Shown: piece by piece, positions 57,675 to 64,000 of the stretch
Position numbering within the stretch: position 1 is the stretch's first letter
Layout: every line of letters begins with the position of its first letter
Assembly (NCBI GenBank): GCA_051162045.1
Contig: JBISDI010000003.1
DNA length: 64,000 bases
Strand: one strand, 5' to 3'
Source of the DNA: Anaerozeibacter quisquiliarum
GTDB lineage: Bacteria > Bacillota > Clostridia > Christensenellales > Aristaeellaceae
Program-made: the position numbers and the translations under genes
Notes under the pieces: generated by a model
Seen by the model: the letters and a program-made list of their open reading frames with translations, nothing else
What the model was told of the DNA's origin: nothing
Databases searched by the model: none

Positions 57675-58419
57675 TTTCAATCCTCCTTCGAACGCCGAGC
57701 GAGAACAGCGCGCAGCACAGCGCGATGAGGGATCCAAACACACATAGCCCCGCGATCATGGCGCCCGCAAAGCTCAGATTCACGGCCCCGTCCGCCAGCA
57801 TGCCGATGTTCATATAGGATGGCAGATTCAGCCTCGCGCTCAACAACATGCTTAAGTCGCTGACCAGCATGGGCACCACCAGCGCAAAATAGGGATTGGG
57901 GTGATACGCCGAAAACGCGAGGCTGAACAGCGCGTAGGTCGCGCCGCCCAGAAACTGGAGGCCCGCCATGCCCGCGATGTACACCGCGAGGTTGGTATGC
58001 ACCATGGCGTGTGTCCCCGTCGTCAGATGACCAAAGGCCTCCCGATATCCGTCCAGGCCCAAGAAGGCGCAGCACACGCCAAAGAAGATCAGCGTGCCCA
58101 GCGCGAACACCGCGCCGCCGCTGACGCCCGCCGCCAGCAGCTTGGACTTGATGAACCGCTTCCTCCCGACCTGCAGCAGCTGCGGGATGGCAAACCCGCT
58201 CTTCCAGTCCATACAGAAGCCGACGCAGTAGGGCAGCGCGCACAAAGCCGGAGCGAGCCAGCCCATCAGGACGAAATTGCGCCCGTACTCAAAGGCCATC
58301 AGGGCGTTGGCTGGGCCGAGCAGGCTGGAGTAATTGCCCAGGATGTACTGCGCCGCGTTGGCGGCCGCGGCCACCGCCAACAGCCACCCCATGCTTCGGC
58401 GCAAATCGATCGCCGTCAT
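57667..58419 (-). CDS. ABC-2-type membrane protein (module 2, second)
   Basis: A 250-residue membrane protein with about six helices. NFVLMGWLAPALCALPYCVG, then DWKSGFAIPQLLQVGRKRFI, match the helix-loop pattern of ABC-2 exporter subunits, where a short amphipathic stretch with LLQVGRKRFIKSK faces the ATPase. It ends 12 bases after the start of the next gene, and starts 12 bp after the stop of the secreted protein gene at 58432. Confidence 0.72.
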   Translation of the reverse strand: MTAIDLRRSMGWLLAVAAAANAAQYILGNYSSLLGPANALMAFEYGRNFVLMGWLAPALCALPYCVGFCMDWKSGFAIPQLLQVGRKRFIKSKLLAAGVSGGAVFALGTLIFFGVCCAFLGLDGYREAFGHLTTGTHAMVHTNLAVYIAGMAGLQFLGGATYALFSLAFSAYHPNPYFALVVPMLVSDLSMLLSARLNLPSYMNIGMLADGAVNLSFAGAMIAGLCVFGSLIALCCALFSLGVRRRIENG

Positions 58420-58431
58420 CGCCCATCCCCC

Positions 58432-59475
58432 TTATGTGATTTCCTTGCCGGTCAGCGCGTCAATGTAAACCGTGGCGTAACCCGTTCGGTCAAACCGATC
58501 CTCCCCGCCTTGAAAGTAGAAGCACCACGCCGGGCGCGCCTCATAACGCGCCTCGTCGCCCTTGACGGGCGCGGGCACGTACTCATAGGCGACCCGATCC
58601 ACGACGACGGGCGCGTTCGTCGCCAGTTTCTCGTAGCGCTTGAGGAAGGCGTCGACAGCCTGCTCCAGCGAGAGCGCAATTTGCTCGTCCTTTCGCTCCG
58701 CGATCTCATACGGATCGCCATTGACGGAGAAGTACGCAATCCCTTCCGCCGTCACATAGGCTTCCAACCGGCTTTCGGATATGTCCCGATTGAGTTTCAT
58801 GCTCACATAAGACTGCCGCATGATGGGGATGCCGTCCAAGCACAGCGCCATGCGAATCCAATAACCCGCCTGCGGCGGCCGATAGGCGTTAGGTGCGGTC
58901 ATCCTCGCCCGATCGTCCTCCGGCGTCGATTCGTACTCTTCTCGATAAAGCGCGGCCCAGTCGCCTTGCTCCAACGCCCTCACATCGGGTGTACTGCCCG
59001 GCTCCAGCCCCAGCGCGGACGCCCGGTCGCGCGTAAGCCCAATGGCCCACTCCGCGTCGAGCCCCGGGATCCGCGCGTTTTCCGGATGCGGAACAAACGT
59101 GCCGAGCAGGTAGGACATGATGTTGCCGTCGGCACGATACGTCCAATAACCACGCACGAGGGTGGATGTGGCTCCGTCGCACAGAAATTCGTAGTGAACA
59201 AAATCCTCGGGGAGCCCTTCTCTTTCGACCTTCCTGACTTCCACGGCCTTGCCCGCGTAGAACTGGGCGGTTAACTCGTCGACCGACCACTGCTTTCGCT
59301 GAACGATCAGCGGGTGGCCCGTCGCCACCTGCGGTGCGTCCACCTCGGCCTGAAACGTAATTTCGGTGCGGCGAACGCGATGCGCCTGATCCAGGCGCTG
59401 GGCGAGCGCCGGCTGCGCGCCGAGCGCGGCGGCCAGGCACAGCAGCCATGACAGCTTCCTCGCACGGTGTTCCAT
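58432..59475 (-). CDS. Large secreted protein of module 2, unknown function
   Basis: A 347-residue exported protein with a signal peptide at residues 1-25 (LSWLLCLAAALGAQPALAQR). It has no recognised catalytic motif. Its end (RPAWCFYFQGGEDRFDRTGY, then VYIDALTGKEIT) and a helix LSLEQAVDAFLKRYEKL near 265 parallel the module 1 protein at 54342. GGAGG lies 9 bases before the ATG. The repeated order small secreted, large secreted, membrane pair, ATPase suggests a functional unit. Confidence 0.65.
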   Translation of the reverse strand: MEHRARKLSWLLCLAAALGAQPALAQRLDQAHRVRRTEITFQAEVDAPQVATGHPLIVQRKQWSVDELTAQFYAGKAVEVRKVEREGLPEDFVHYEFLCDGATSTLVRGYWTYRADGNIMSYLLGTFVPHPENARIPGLDAEWAIGLTRDRASALGLEPGSTPDVRALEQGDWAALYREEYESTPEDDRARMTAPNAYRPPQAGYWIRMALCLDGIPIMRQSYVSMKLNRDISESRLEAYVTAEGIAYFSVNGDPYEIAERKDEQIALSLEQAVDAFLKRYEKLATNAPVVVDRVAYEYVPAPVKGDEARYEARPAWCFYFQGGEDRFDRTGYATVYIDALTGKEIT

Positions 59476-59592
59476 CGAAATATACCTCCTCGTATGATTG
59501 ATTCGTCTGCACCATTGGGGAGGGGCTGCCGCAAAGATCCCGCCCGTTGCGGAGCAATCCTTCGCGGCAGCCCCGGGCCTACGTAGCCGCGT

Positions 59593-59988
59593 CTACGGCC
59601 TCCACGTTCCGTCGGTGTGGATATTCACGCCGTTGTTCTTGTGATTTTTTACACCCAGACCATAGTAGTTGCCTTCTATGCCATGGGGATATTTGTACTG
59701 AATGGAGTATGCGCCGGTGGATTTTGCAACTGTTGTCACAGTTACATAGTTGCTTCTGCTCTCATACCACATATTGTAACCGACCCACGCATCGCCGGGC
59801 GTTACTTGATCCAAGGTGCACTTGGCATCGGTATCGGTTGCCGACTCTTTCTTCTGATGCTTCGTCGTCGCGATGCCGTTTTTCTTAAGTGGCCCACCGT
59901 AGGTATACGGGTACTGCACAGCGCTCGCGACAAGCGCCACCTGGCACAGAGCCACCGCCAGCAACAAAACCGCAATGATCCTCTTCAT
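59593..59988 (-). CDS. Small secreted protein of module 2
   Basis: A 131-residue protein with a signal peptide at residues 1-23 (IIAVLLLAVALCQVALVASA). The mature part has one cysteine and a beta-rich tail (YVTVTTVAKSTGAYSIQYKY, then YYGLGVKNHKNNGVNI) ending DGTWRP. This tail pattern resembles small secreted proteins annotated as DUF2712 or lactococcin-972-like, from memory. GGAGG lies 7-9 bases before the ATG. It is the first gene of module 2. Confidence 0.65.
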   Translation of the reverse strand: MKRIIAVLLLAVALCQVALVASAVQYPYTYGGPLKKNGIATTKHQKKESATDTDAKCTLDQVTPGDAWVGYNMWYESRSNYVTVTTVAKSTGAYSIQYKYPHGIEGNYYGLGVKNHKNNGVNIHTDGTWRP

Positions 59989-60129
59989 GATTTTTCCTCC
60001 TCATAAACATTGGTCGTACAAAACTTCGCGTTTATTCCAAAACAATTTACATGCTTGCCACAACCACCTCCCAATGAACTGCCGGGATCGAAGAATGCGT
60101 TCCTTCCATGACGACGAGTCCCCGGTTTT

Positions 60130-60222
60130 CAACCCAACCCTGCGTAGCGCTCCGCAAGGTGAATCGCCTGTTCGCCCGGCCTTCAGTAACGCCTGACCGA
60201 GGATTTTTCCGAGATGTTGTCC
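60130..60222. repeat. 93-bp repeat, parent copy
   Basis: It spans the last 13 codons of the gene at 60183 and its flank, and matches 55991-56083 almost exactly. The two copies bracket module 2. Confidence 0.75.
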
Positions 60223-60601
60223 AGCACCTTGCCGGCCGCGTCCCGGACGGTGCCGGTCATGACCACCTGGTAGCTGTACCCACGCTCGACCGGCATCGTC
60301 TCTCTGATTTCGATGCCGTCCTTCCCGCTGCCGGAATCCGTCCATCGGCCGATGACGGCCCACGCGCCGTCATCCTTTTTTGCCGGAGCTTCACCGTGAT
60401 CGATACCTTGCTGGTCGAAGCCTCCGGCTTGGCCGTGCCTGTACAGCTTGCCTTCCCCGAAGTGCTGATGGTCAACTGTGCCTTGGCATCTCTGGTGCCT
60501 ACGTAATAAGTCTGAATTCCATGATCCCGGAACTCCGACGCATAGCCCGCCGTCGCTGAAAACAGCATAAGCAGCGCGAACAGCCAAACAACTCTTTTCA
60601 T
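60183..60601 (-). pseudogene. Small secreted protein with a -1 frameshift in an A6 run
   Basis: The gene starts MKRVVWLFALLMLFSATAGY (signal peptide) and continues to TSKVSITVKLRQK in one frame. The other frame then gives KKDDGAWAVIGRWTDSGSG through to DNISEKSSVRRY and stop. The junction is a run of six A (minus strand) near 60375; a seventh A would restore one 138-residue protein. The joined protein is typical of small secreted beta proteins with an SGKAxC...LRQKK...W pattern. The cause may be true inactivation, phase variation or an assembly error in a homopolymer. AGGGAG lies 12 bases before the ATG, rather far. Confidence 0.7.
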
Positions 60602-60755
60602 TTCGACAAAAAACTCCCTTCTCAATGTGTTTCACTATATAAAACACTTGAAAAGGGAAAATGTAGCAGACAAAATGATATTTTACGGTTATTTAACTTT
60701 CGTGACGCTCTCGGCCACCTGCCTCGCGATCTCAATTGGCCCGTCATACGAAACA
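60524..60755. repeat. Direct repeat copy A (about 230 bp)
   Basis: It matches 62240-62468 in the same orientation, with scattered changes. It covers the start of the secreted protein gene, its upstream region, and the 3' end of an anti-sigma gene. Confidence 0.75.
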
Positions 60756-60757
60756 TA
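60689..60757 (-). pseudogene. 3' fragment of a DUF4367/anti-sigma-like gene
   Basis: The minus strand reads YVSYDGPIEIARQVAESVTK and VK, then TAA, closely like the end VRYDGDLETAKQVSESVTR, VK of the intact gene at 62401. The fragment joins directly to an AraC fragment on its upstream side, so an internal stretch of more than 3 kb that exists in the intact locus is absent. Confidence 0.75.
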
Positions 60758-60904
60758 CCATGCGCCGATTGCGCGCAAGATTTTCAGCAATAGCCTGTGT
60801 CGGTGCGTACCGCGTCGCGGGCTGCCCCTATATCCCCGCCCGATATCTGACCGGCGACTGGCCCTGCACCTTTTTGAAGATCTTGGAGAAATGCGCCACG
60901 TCGG
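60758..60904 (-). pseudogene. AraC-gene 3' fragment (duplicate 2)
   Basis: About 147 bp match 63749-63895 with only a few changes, including codons for VAHFSKIFKKVQGQSPVRYR and the TAG stop. Beyond 60904 the match ends, and GTACCGCTACCGCAC (60921-60935) is shared instead with the region at the ends of the two ATPase genes. Confidence 0.78.
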
Positions 60905-60975
60905 TAGCGCTAAGCCGTGGCTGTACCGCTACCGCACTTTGGTCGATCTTGCACTTGGAAGAATATTGGAACAAA

Positions 60976-61005
60976 TTGCGCATGGTTGCGTCTATATTAT
61001 ATAAA
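60976..61005 (+). promoter_or_regulatory. Promoter of the beta-propeller gene
   Basis: TTGCGC (60976-60981) and TATAAA (61000-61005) are 18 bp apart in AT-rich sequence, 21 bp before the start codon. Confidence 0.55.
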
Positions 61006-61026
61006 TATTAATGAGAGGGTGAAGAT

Positions 61027-62205
61027 GTGAAGGGCTTTGTATGTGTTTTCGTGGCGATGCTGTTGATTCCGTTCGGATTGACGACGGCATTTGCCGATCA
61101 ATCAAATGTTGTTGAAGTCCAGTGCCCAAGCGATTTCTTTTTGACGCATGTCGATTGTAACGAAGATGGAACATTTCTGCTGTCAGGGTCCACGGGCACA
61201 CCGATGGACAGTGCCCCTGAGATGTTTGGTATCGACGTGAATGGGCATGCTCTGTGGTCAATACAGGGCACACATAAGGCGGGGTCAACGGGTTTATATC
61301 GCTCGGCGGCATGGCTGGACAATGATACGATCATTGCCCTATGTTCCGAGCCCAATTACCCCGGGTATAATACCTTTGTCGTGCAGTTGATTGAGCAAGG
61401 GGAGATCGTCTGGCAGTCCGAGCCCATGGAGGGCATAATGGGCGTATTTCCCGCACCGAACGGTTTTCTGATGACCATCAATCGAGACGCTGCTTCGGCC
61501 AGTATCATCAGAATGAACTTTGATGGGGAACTGCTTTGGCAGATTGATTGGCCAGAGTGGCTTACGTTCAAGGGCATATTGACACGAGGCGATACCCATG
61601 TAGCATTTGGTAGCAAGACCATCCGGGAGGGAGACCGCGAACACGACCCGACCAGTGTCGTGATCGCCTTCGACGATCGGGGCACTATTTTGTGGCGCCA
61701 TGATGGACTATCCTCCGAGGAATTCACGGCCGCCGTTTGGGCGGATCAGGATGGCATTATCTTAATAGGAGATACGTATGGCTCCCTCGCAGATGCGCTC
61801 CCCCTCACAGATGATCGGTGGGGAAAGGGGTTCATCGCAAAATTTACCGAGCTTGGACAAGTTTGGCGAACAGACCACACCTATCATATGCGTGGCACTG
61901 ATAGGCGAATCACCGAGGGGCGTATGACCTCCATCATTCCGGTGCAGGATGGTTACTTGGCTTCCGCACGCGTTGGGCCTCGATACCAGACGCAACAGCT
62001 CTTGTTCATCGATAAAAACGGCATTGTCCAAAAGGAATGGAATGAAGATATGAACGGCGTGTACACTTACTCTTCGCTCTCTCTTCATCAGGCGCACAAC
62101 ATGCCGTATCTCATAGCGAGCGGCTATTCAGTGCCGGCGGAGCCGGATCGTAGTTTTCTTGATGAACCCATGATGACTATTCTTAAGAAGATTAATATTC
62201 CGTAG
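61027..62205 (+). CDS. Secreted beta-propeller-like protein
   Basis: A 392-residue exported protein with a signal peptide at residues 1-23 (VFVAMLLIPFGLTTAFADQ). Repeats of the form G-hydrophobic-W follow about every 45 residues (FGIDVNGHALWSIQG, VVQLIEQGEIVWQSEP, IRMNFDGELLWQIDW, VIAFDDRGTILWRHDG, IAKFTELGQVWRTDH, LLFIDKNGIVQKEW), which indicates a six- or seven-bladed beta propeller of the PQQ/WD40 type. The start is GTG with GAGAGGGTG upstream. It is the only plus-strand gene in this region, and its base composition is clearly lower in GC than its neighbours. It may bind ligands at the cell surface; no enzyme residues are evident. Confidence 0.75.
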   Translation: MKGFVCVFVAMLLIPFGLTTAFADQSNVVEVQCPSDFFLTHVDCNEDGTFLLSGSTGTPMDSAPEMFGIDVNGHALWSIQGTHKAGSTGLYRSAAWLDNDTIIALCSEPNYPGYNTFVVQLIEQGEIVWQSEPMEGIMGVFPAPNGFLMTINRDAASASIIRMNFDGELLWQIDWPEWLTFKGILTRGDTHVAFGSKTIREGDREHDPTSVVIAFDDRGTILWRHDGLSSEEFTAAVWADQDGIILIGDTYGSLADALPLTDDRWGKGFIAKFTELGQVWRTDHTYHMRGTDRRITEGRMTSIIPVQDGYLASARVGPRYQTQQLLFIDKNGIVQKEWNEDMNGVYTYSSLSLHQAHNMPYLIASGYSVPAEPDRSFLDEPMMTILKKINIP

Positions 62206-62314
62206 CATAATATATGCCGCACAAGCGTAGCCGTTTGAAATCCCGGAACTCCGACGCATAGCCCGCCGCCGGAAGCAGCATGAGCAGCGCGAACAGCCAA
62301 ACAAGCTTCTTCAT
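62192..62314 (-). pseudogene. Truncated small secreted protein (signal peptide only)
   Basis: The frame reads MKKLVWLFALLMLLPAAGYA then SEFRDFKRLR and stops after 40 codons. The first 25 codons match the secreted protein at 60183 (MKRVVWLFALLMLFSATAGY, ASEFRD), and the rest is unrelated. It ends 14 bases inside the 3' end of the convergent beta-propeller gene. It marks the right boundary of an insertion or rearrangement. Confidence 0.75.
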
Positions 62315-62468
62315 ATCGACAAAAACTCCCTTCTCAATACGTTTCATTATGTAAAACGACTGAAAAGGGAAAATGCAGCAGACAAAATATAGTTTTACAA
62401 TTATTTAACTCGTGTGACGCTCTCGGACACCTGTTTCGCGGTTTCCAGATCGCCGTCATATCGAACGA
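62240..62468. repeat. Direct repeat copy B (about 230 bp)
   Basis: It matches 60524-60755 in the same orientation. It covers the secreted protein start, its 5' flank and the 3' end of the intact anti-sigma-like gene. Copies A and B flank the beta-propeller gene and an AraC fragment. Confidence 0.75.
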
Positions 62469-63156
62469 CAAAGAACCTGTCCGCCACCGCCCAAGTCACG
62501 AAGCAATACCCCTTGGCTTCCTGCTCCGCGAACATCGCCTGCTGCCCCCGGATCGTGCCGTGCCCGATTTTCGCGCCCTCGGTGTTGATGAACATCCGGG
62601 TGTCCGCCGTGTTCTCGTCGAAGTACAGCGATTGGTCCGCCGCGTTGTCGTACCGCACGCCGCATTCGATTTCGTCGCCCCGCACCTGCGCCAGCGCGAA
62701 ACCCTCCGGCACGTAGGTCGGATAGTAGCTCCCCGGCCAGTCCCCGGGCACGTCCACGAAGCGTTCCCCGTCCACTTCAAGCCCCAGCTCGGTGCGCACC
62801 TCGGTGGTGCTGATTAGGAAGCGCGTCAGGTACACGCGCAGCGGCCGGATGGCCGCCAGCGCCGCCGTGCCGCCGAGGAACGCGATCAGCAGCGCGGCGG
62901 CTGCCACCCGGCCCACGCGCGGCAGGGTATGGCGAAAAAAGCGCCGCCGCCGGTTGCGGCCAAGCCCCTTTTCCAGCGCGCGGTACAGCGCGGGCAGCGC
63001 GCGCTCGTAGGCCGCCTTCGCCTCCTCGGCCACGGCGCCGCCCTCGGCGGCTAGGCGCGCGGCGCGGCGCTGCTCCACCCGCCACATGGCCTCGCGGAAC
63101 AGCGCGTCCTCGTATTGCTCGCGCGGCGTCATGCCGCCCTCGTGTTCATGCGTCAT
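62401..63156 (-). CDS. DUF4367-like membrane protein, probable anti-sigma factor
   Basis: A 251-residue protein. A cytosolic part of about 85 residues is rich in Glu and Arg, one membrane helix follows near residues 88-110 (AAALLIAFLGGTAALAAIRP), and then an external domain with YPTYVPEGFALAQVRGDE near 148, a hallmark of DUF4367. It overlaps the sigma gene by 11 bases. It should hold the sigma factor until an outside signal arrives. The 3' end is duplicated at 60689. Confidence 0.8.
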   Translation of the reverse strand: MTHEHEGGMTPREQYEDALFREAMWRVEQRRAARLAAEGGAVAEEAKAAYERALPALYRALEKGLGRNRRRRFFRHTLPRVGRVAAAALLIAFLGGTAALAAIRPLRVYLTRFLISTTEVRTELGLEVDGERFVDVPGDWPGSYYPTYVPEGFALAQVRGDEIECGVRYDNAADQSLYFDENTADTRMFINTEGAKIGHGTIRGQQAMFAEQEAKGYCFVTWAVADRFFVVRYDGDLETAKQVSESVTRVK

Positions 63157-63709
63157 CGGCGCTCATCTCCTCCCACACGGCCCGGGCGCGCGCTCTGGCG
63201 CGCTTGAGCAGCGGCCGGACGCTGTCGCGCTTTACGCCCAACACCCCGGCAATCTCCCCGTCGGACATCTCGCGCACGTACTTCATGCCGAGCGCCGTCT
63301 GGTCGCGCTCGGGCAGCCGCTCGATGCACTCGACCAACCTGGACGCCGTTTCCTCCCACAAAAGGGCCGCGTCCACGTCCTCCTCGCTCGAAGGCGTCCG
63401 CTCGAACACATCCTCGGGATCGCCCCAATCGGTATGGCCGCGCCGCTTCAGTTCGTTGAACGCGACGCTTCTCACCGTGACGACGACGTAGGCGCGCAGC
63501 TTGTAATCCTCGAGGCGCATCAGCACGTCGACCCGTTCGACGAGCCGCGCCACCGCCTCCTGGGTCGCGTCCTCCGCGTCCTGCGGCTCGCTCAGCAGCT
63601 TGCGCGCCTGCGCGTACATGAGGTCGTATTGATCCTCATACAACCGCTGCATGAACGCGCGCGACGCGGCGTCCTCGATCCGGGCGATGGCGACCGGGAA
63701 CATCATCAT
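63146..63709 (-). CDS. ECF-like RNA polymerase sigma factor
   Basis: A 187-residue sigma-70 family protein. Region 2 is MYAQARKLLSEPQDAEDATQ then EAVARLVERVD, and KLRAYVVVTVRSVAFNELKR (residues about 30-95). Region 4 is LPERDQTALGMKYVREMSDG then EIAGVLGVKRDSVRPLLKR (about 130-175). It precedes and overlaps the anti-sigma-like gene. GAAGGGA lies 10 bases before the first of three ATGs. It probably controls part of this secreted protein region. Confidence 0.87.
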   Translation of the reverse strand: MMMFPVAIARIEDAASRAFMQRLYEDQYDLMYAQARKLLSEPQDAEDATQEAVARLVERVDVLMRLEDYKLRAYVVVTVRSVAFNELKRRGHTDWGDPEDVFERTPSSEEDVDAALLWEETASRLVECIERLPERDQTALGMKYVREMSDGEIAGVLGVKRDSVRPLLKRARARARAVWEEMSADDA

Positions 63710-63818
63710 ACGGCTACGAATCCCTTCGCTGTTTTACGTATATATTACACCATGCGCCGATTGCGCGCAAGATTTTCTGCAATAGCCTGTGCCGGTGCGT
63801 ACCGCGTCGCGGGCCGCC

Positions 63819-64000
63819 CTATATCCCCGCCCGATATCTGACCGGCGACTGGCCCTGCACCTTTTTGAAGATCTTGGAGAAATGCGCCACGTCGGCGAAG
63901 CCGACCATCTCGGCGACCTCATGCACCTTGAGCGACGGGTCCTGCAGCAGCTCGCACGCCCGGTTGACGCGGGCCTGGCCCAGCAGTTCGAAGAAGCTCT
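63819..64000 (-). CDS. AraC-family transcriptional regulator (C-terminal part)
   Basis: The gene enters from the right edge; only the last about 60 codons are in the window. They read LLGQARVNRACELLQDPSLK, VHEVAEMVGFADVAHFSKIF and KKVQGQSPVRYRAGI, then TAG. These are the second helix-turn-helix and C-terminus of AraC regulators (the GFxDxxxFSKxFKKxxGxSPxxYR signature). Pieces of this end are duplicated at 60758 and 51823. Confidence 0.88.
   Translation of the reverse strand, partial: SFFELLGQARVNRACELLQDPSLKVHEVAEMVGFADVAHFSKIFKKVQGQSPVRYRAGI

Overview
The window looks like a chromosomal segment of a GC-rich Bacillota, most likely an uncultured gut or anaerobic-digester Clostridia. The support is an electron-confurcating type lactate dehydrogenase/ETF set, a family II pyrophosphatase with CBS domains, an ECF-type transporter S component, a PadR-DUF1700-DUF4097 operon, rplM-rpsI with canonical Gram-positive ribosome binding sites, and sigma-A promoters of the TTGACA-N17-TATAAT type. 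I saw no tRNA, rRNA, CRISPR array or intact insertion sequence.

Layout. 1-7296 (+): the end of a carbohydrate ABC transporter operon (binding protein, two permeases), an AGE-family epimerase, and an EtfB / ferredoxin-EtfA / FAD-dehydrogenase set. 7297-9506: an integrase remnant, an AraC-type regulator and a 163-bp palindromic MITE-like element. 9507-17046 (+): a peptide export island with a short HlyD-like protein, a C39-peptidase ABC exporter, a second ABC exporter, a row of six intact and one dead double-glycine precursor peptides, a small protein with a leader-like motif, and an ECF sigma factor. All six intact peptides have a CxxC...CxxC zinc-ribbon-like core. 17314-34211 (-): a catabolic regulon made of a Liv-type ABC transporter, tartronate semialdehyde reductase, two transaldolase-family proteins, two TIM-barrel isomerases, an SDR, a split transketolase, a zinc alcohol dehydrogenase, glycerate 2-kinase and two FadR-type GntR regulators. 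Four copies of an 11-bp operator (WTGTNNTACAW) lie in its promoter regions. 34652-38252 (+): alpha/beta hydrolase, membrane-anchored MurF-like ligase and Ddl. 38317-40121 (-): DUF4097, DUF1700 and PadR. 40427-41452 (+): rplM-rpsI. 41511-43976: a second full MITE copy, pyrophosphatase and ECF S component. 44094-51492 (+): three tandem M42 peptidases, a polytopic membrane protein and a lipoprotein with seven peptidoglycan-binding repeats.

51800-64000 is a strongly duplicated, decaying accessory region, mostly on the minus strand. It holds two ABC exporter modules, each with one ATPase, two membrane proteins, one large secreted protein and one small secreted protein. The last 290 bp of the two ATPases are almost identical while their 5' halves are diverged. 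A further small secreted protein gene is frameshifted. Fragments of an AraC gene, an anti-sigma gene and a small secreted protein gene are repeated at several places. A lower-GC beta-propeller gene on the opposite strand is flanked by 230-bp direct repeats. An intact sigma / anti-sigma pair and the end of an AraC gene close the window.

How the genes work together. The catabolic regulon is best read as uptake of an unidentified polyol, sugar or sugar acid, oxidation by the SDR and zinc dehydrogenase, isomerisation, C2/C3 transfers by transketolase and transaldolases, and exit through tartronate semialdehyde and D-glycerate to 2-phosphoglycerate. The peptide export island is the most novel part: the leader, C39 protease and ABC machinery predict that zinc-ribbon-like mini-proteins are cleaved and exported, and no peptide-modifying enzyme is present. 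All function calls come from reading the sequence and from memory of the families; no database search was run.
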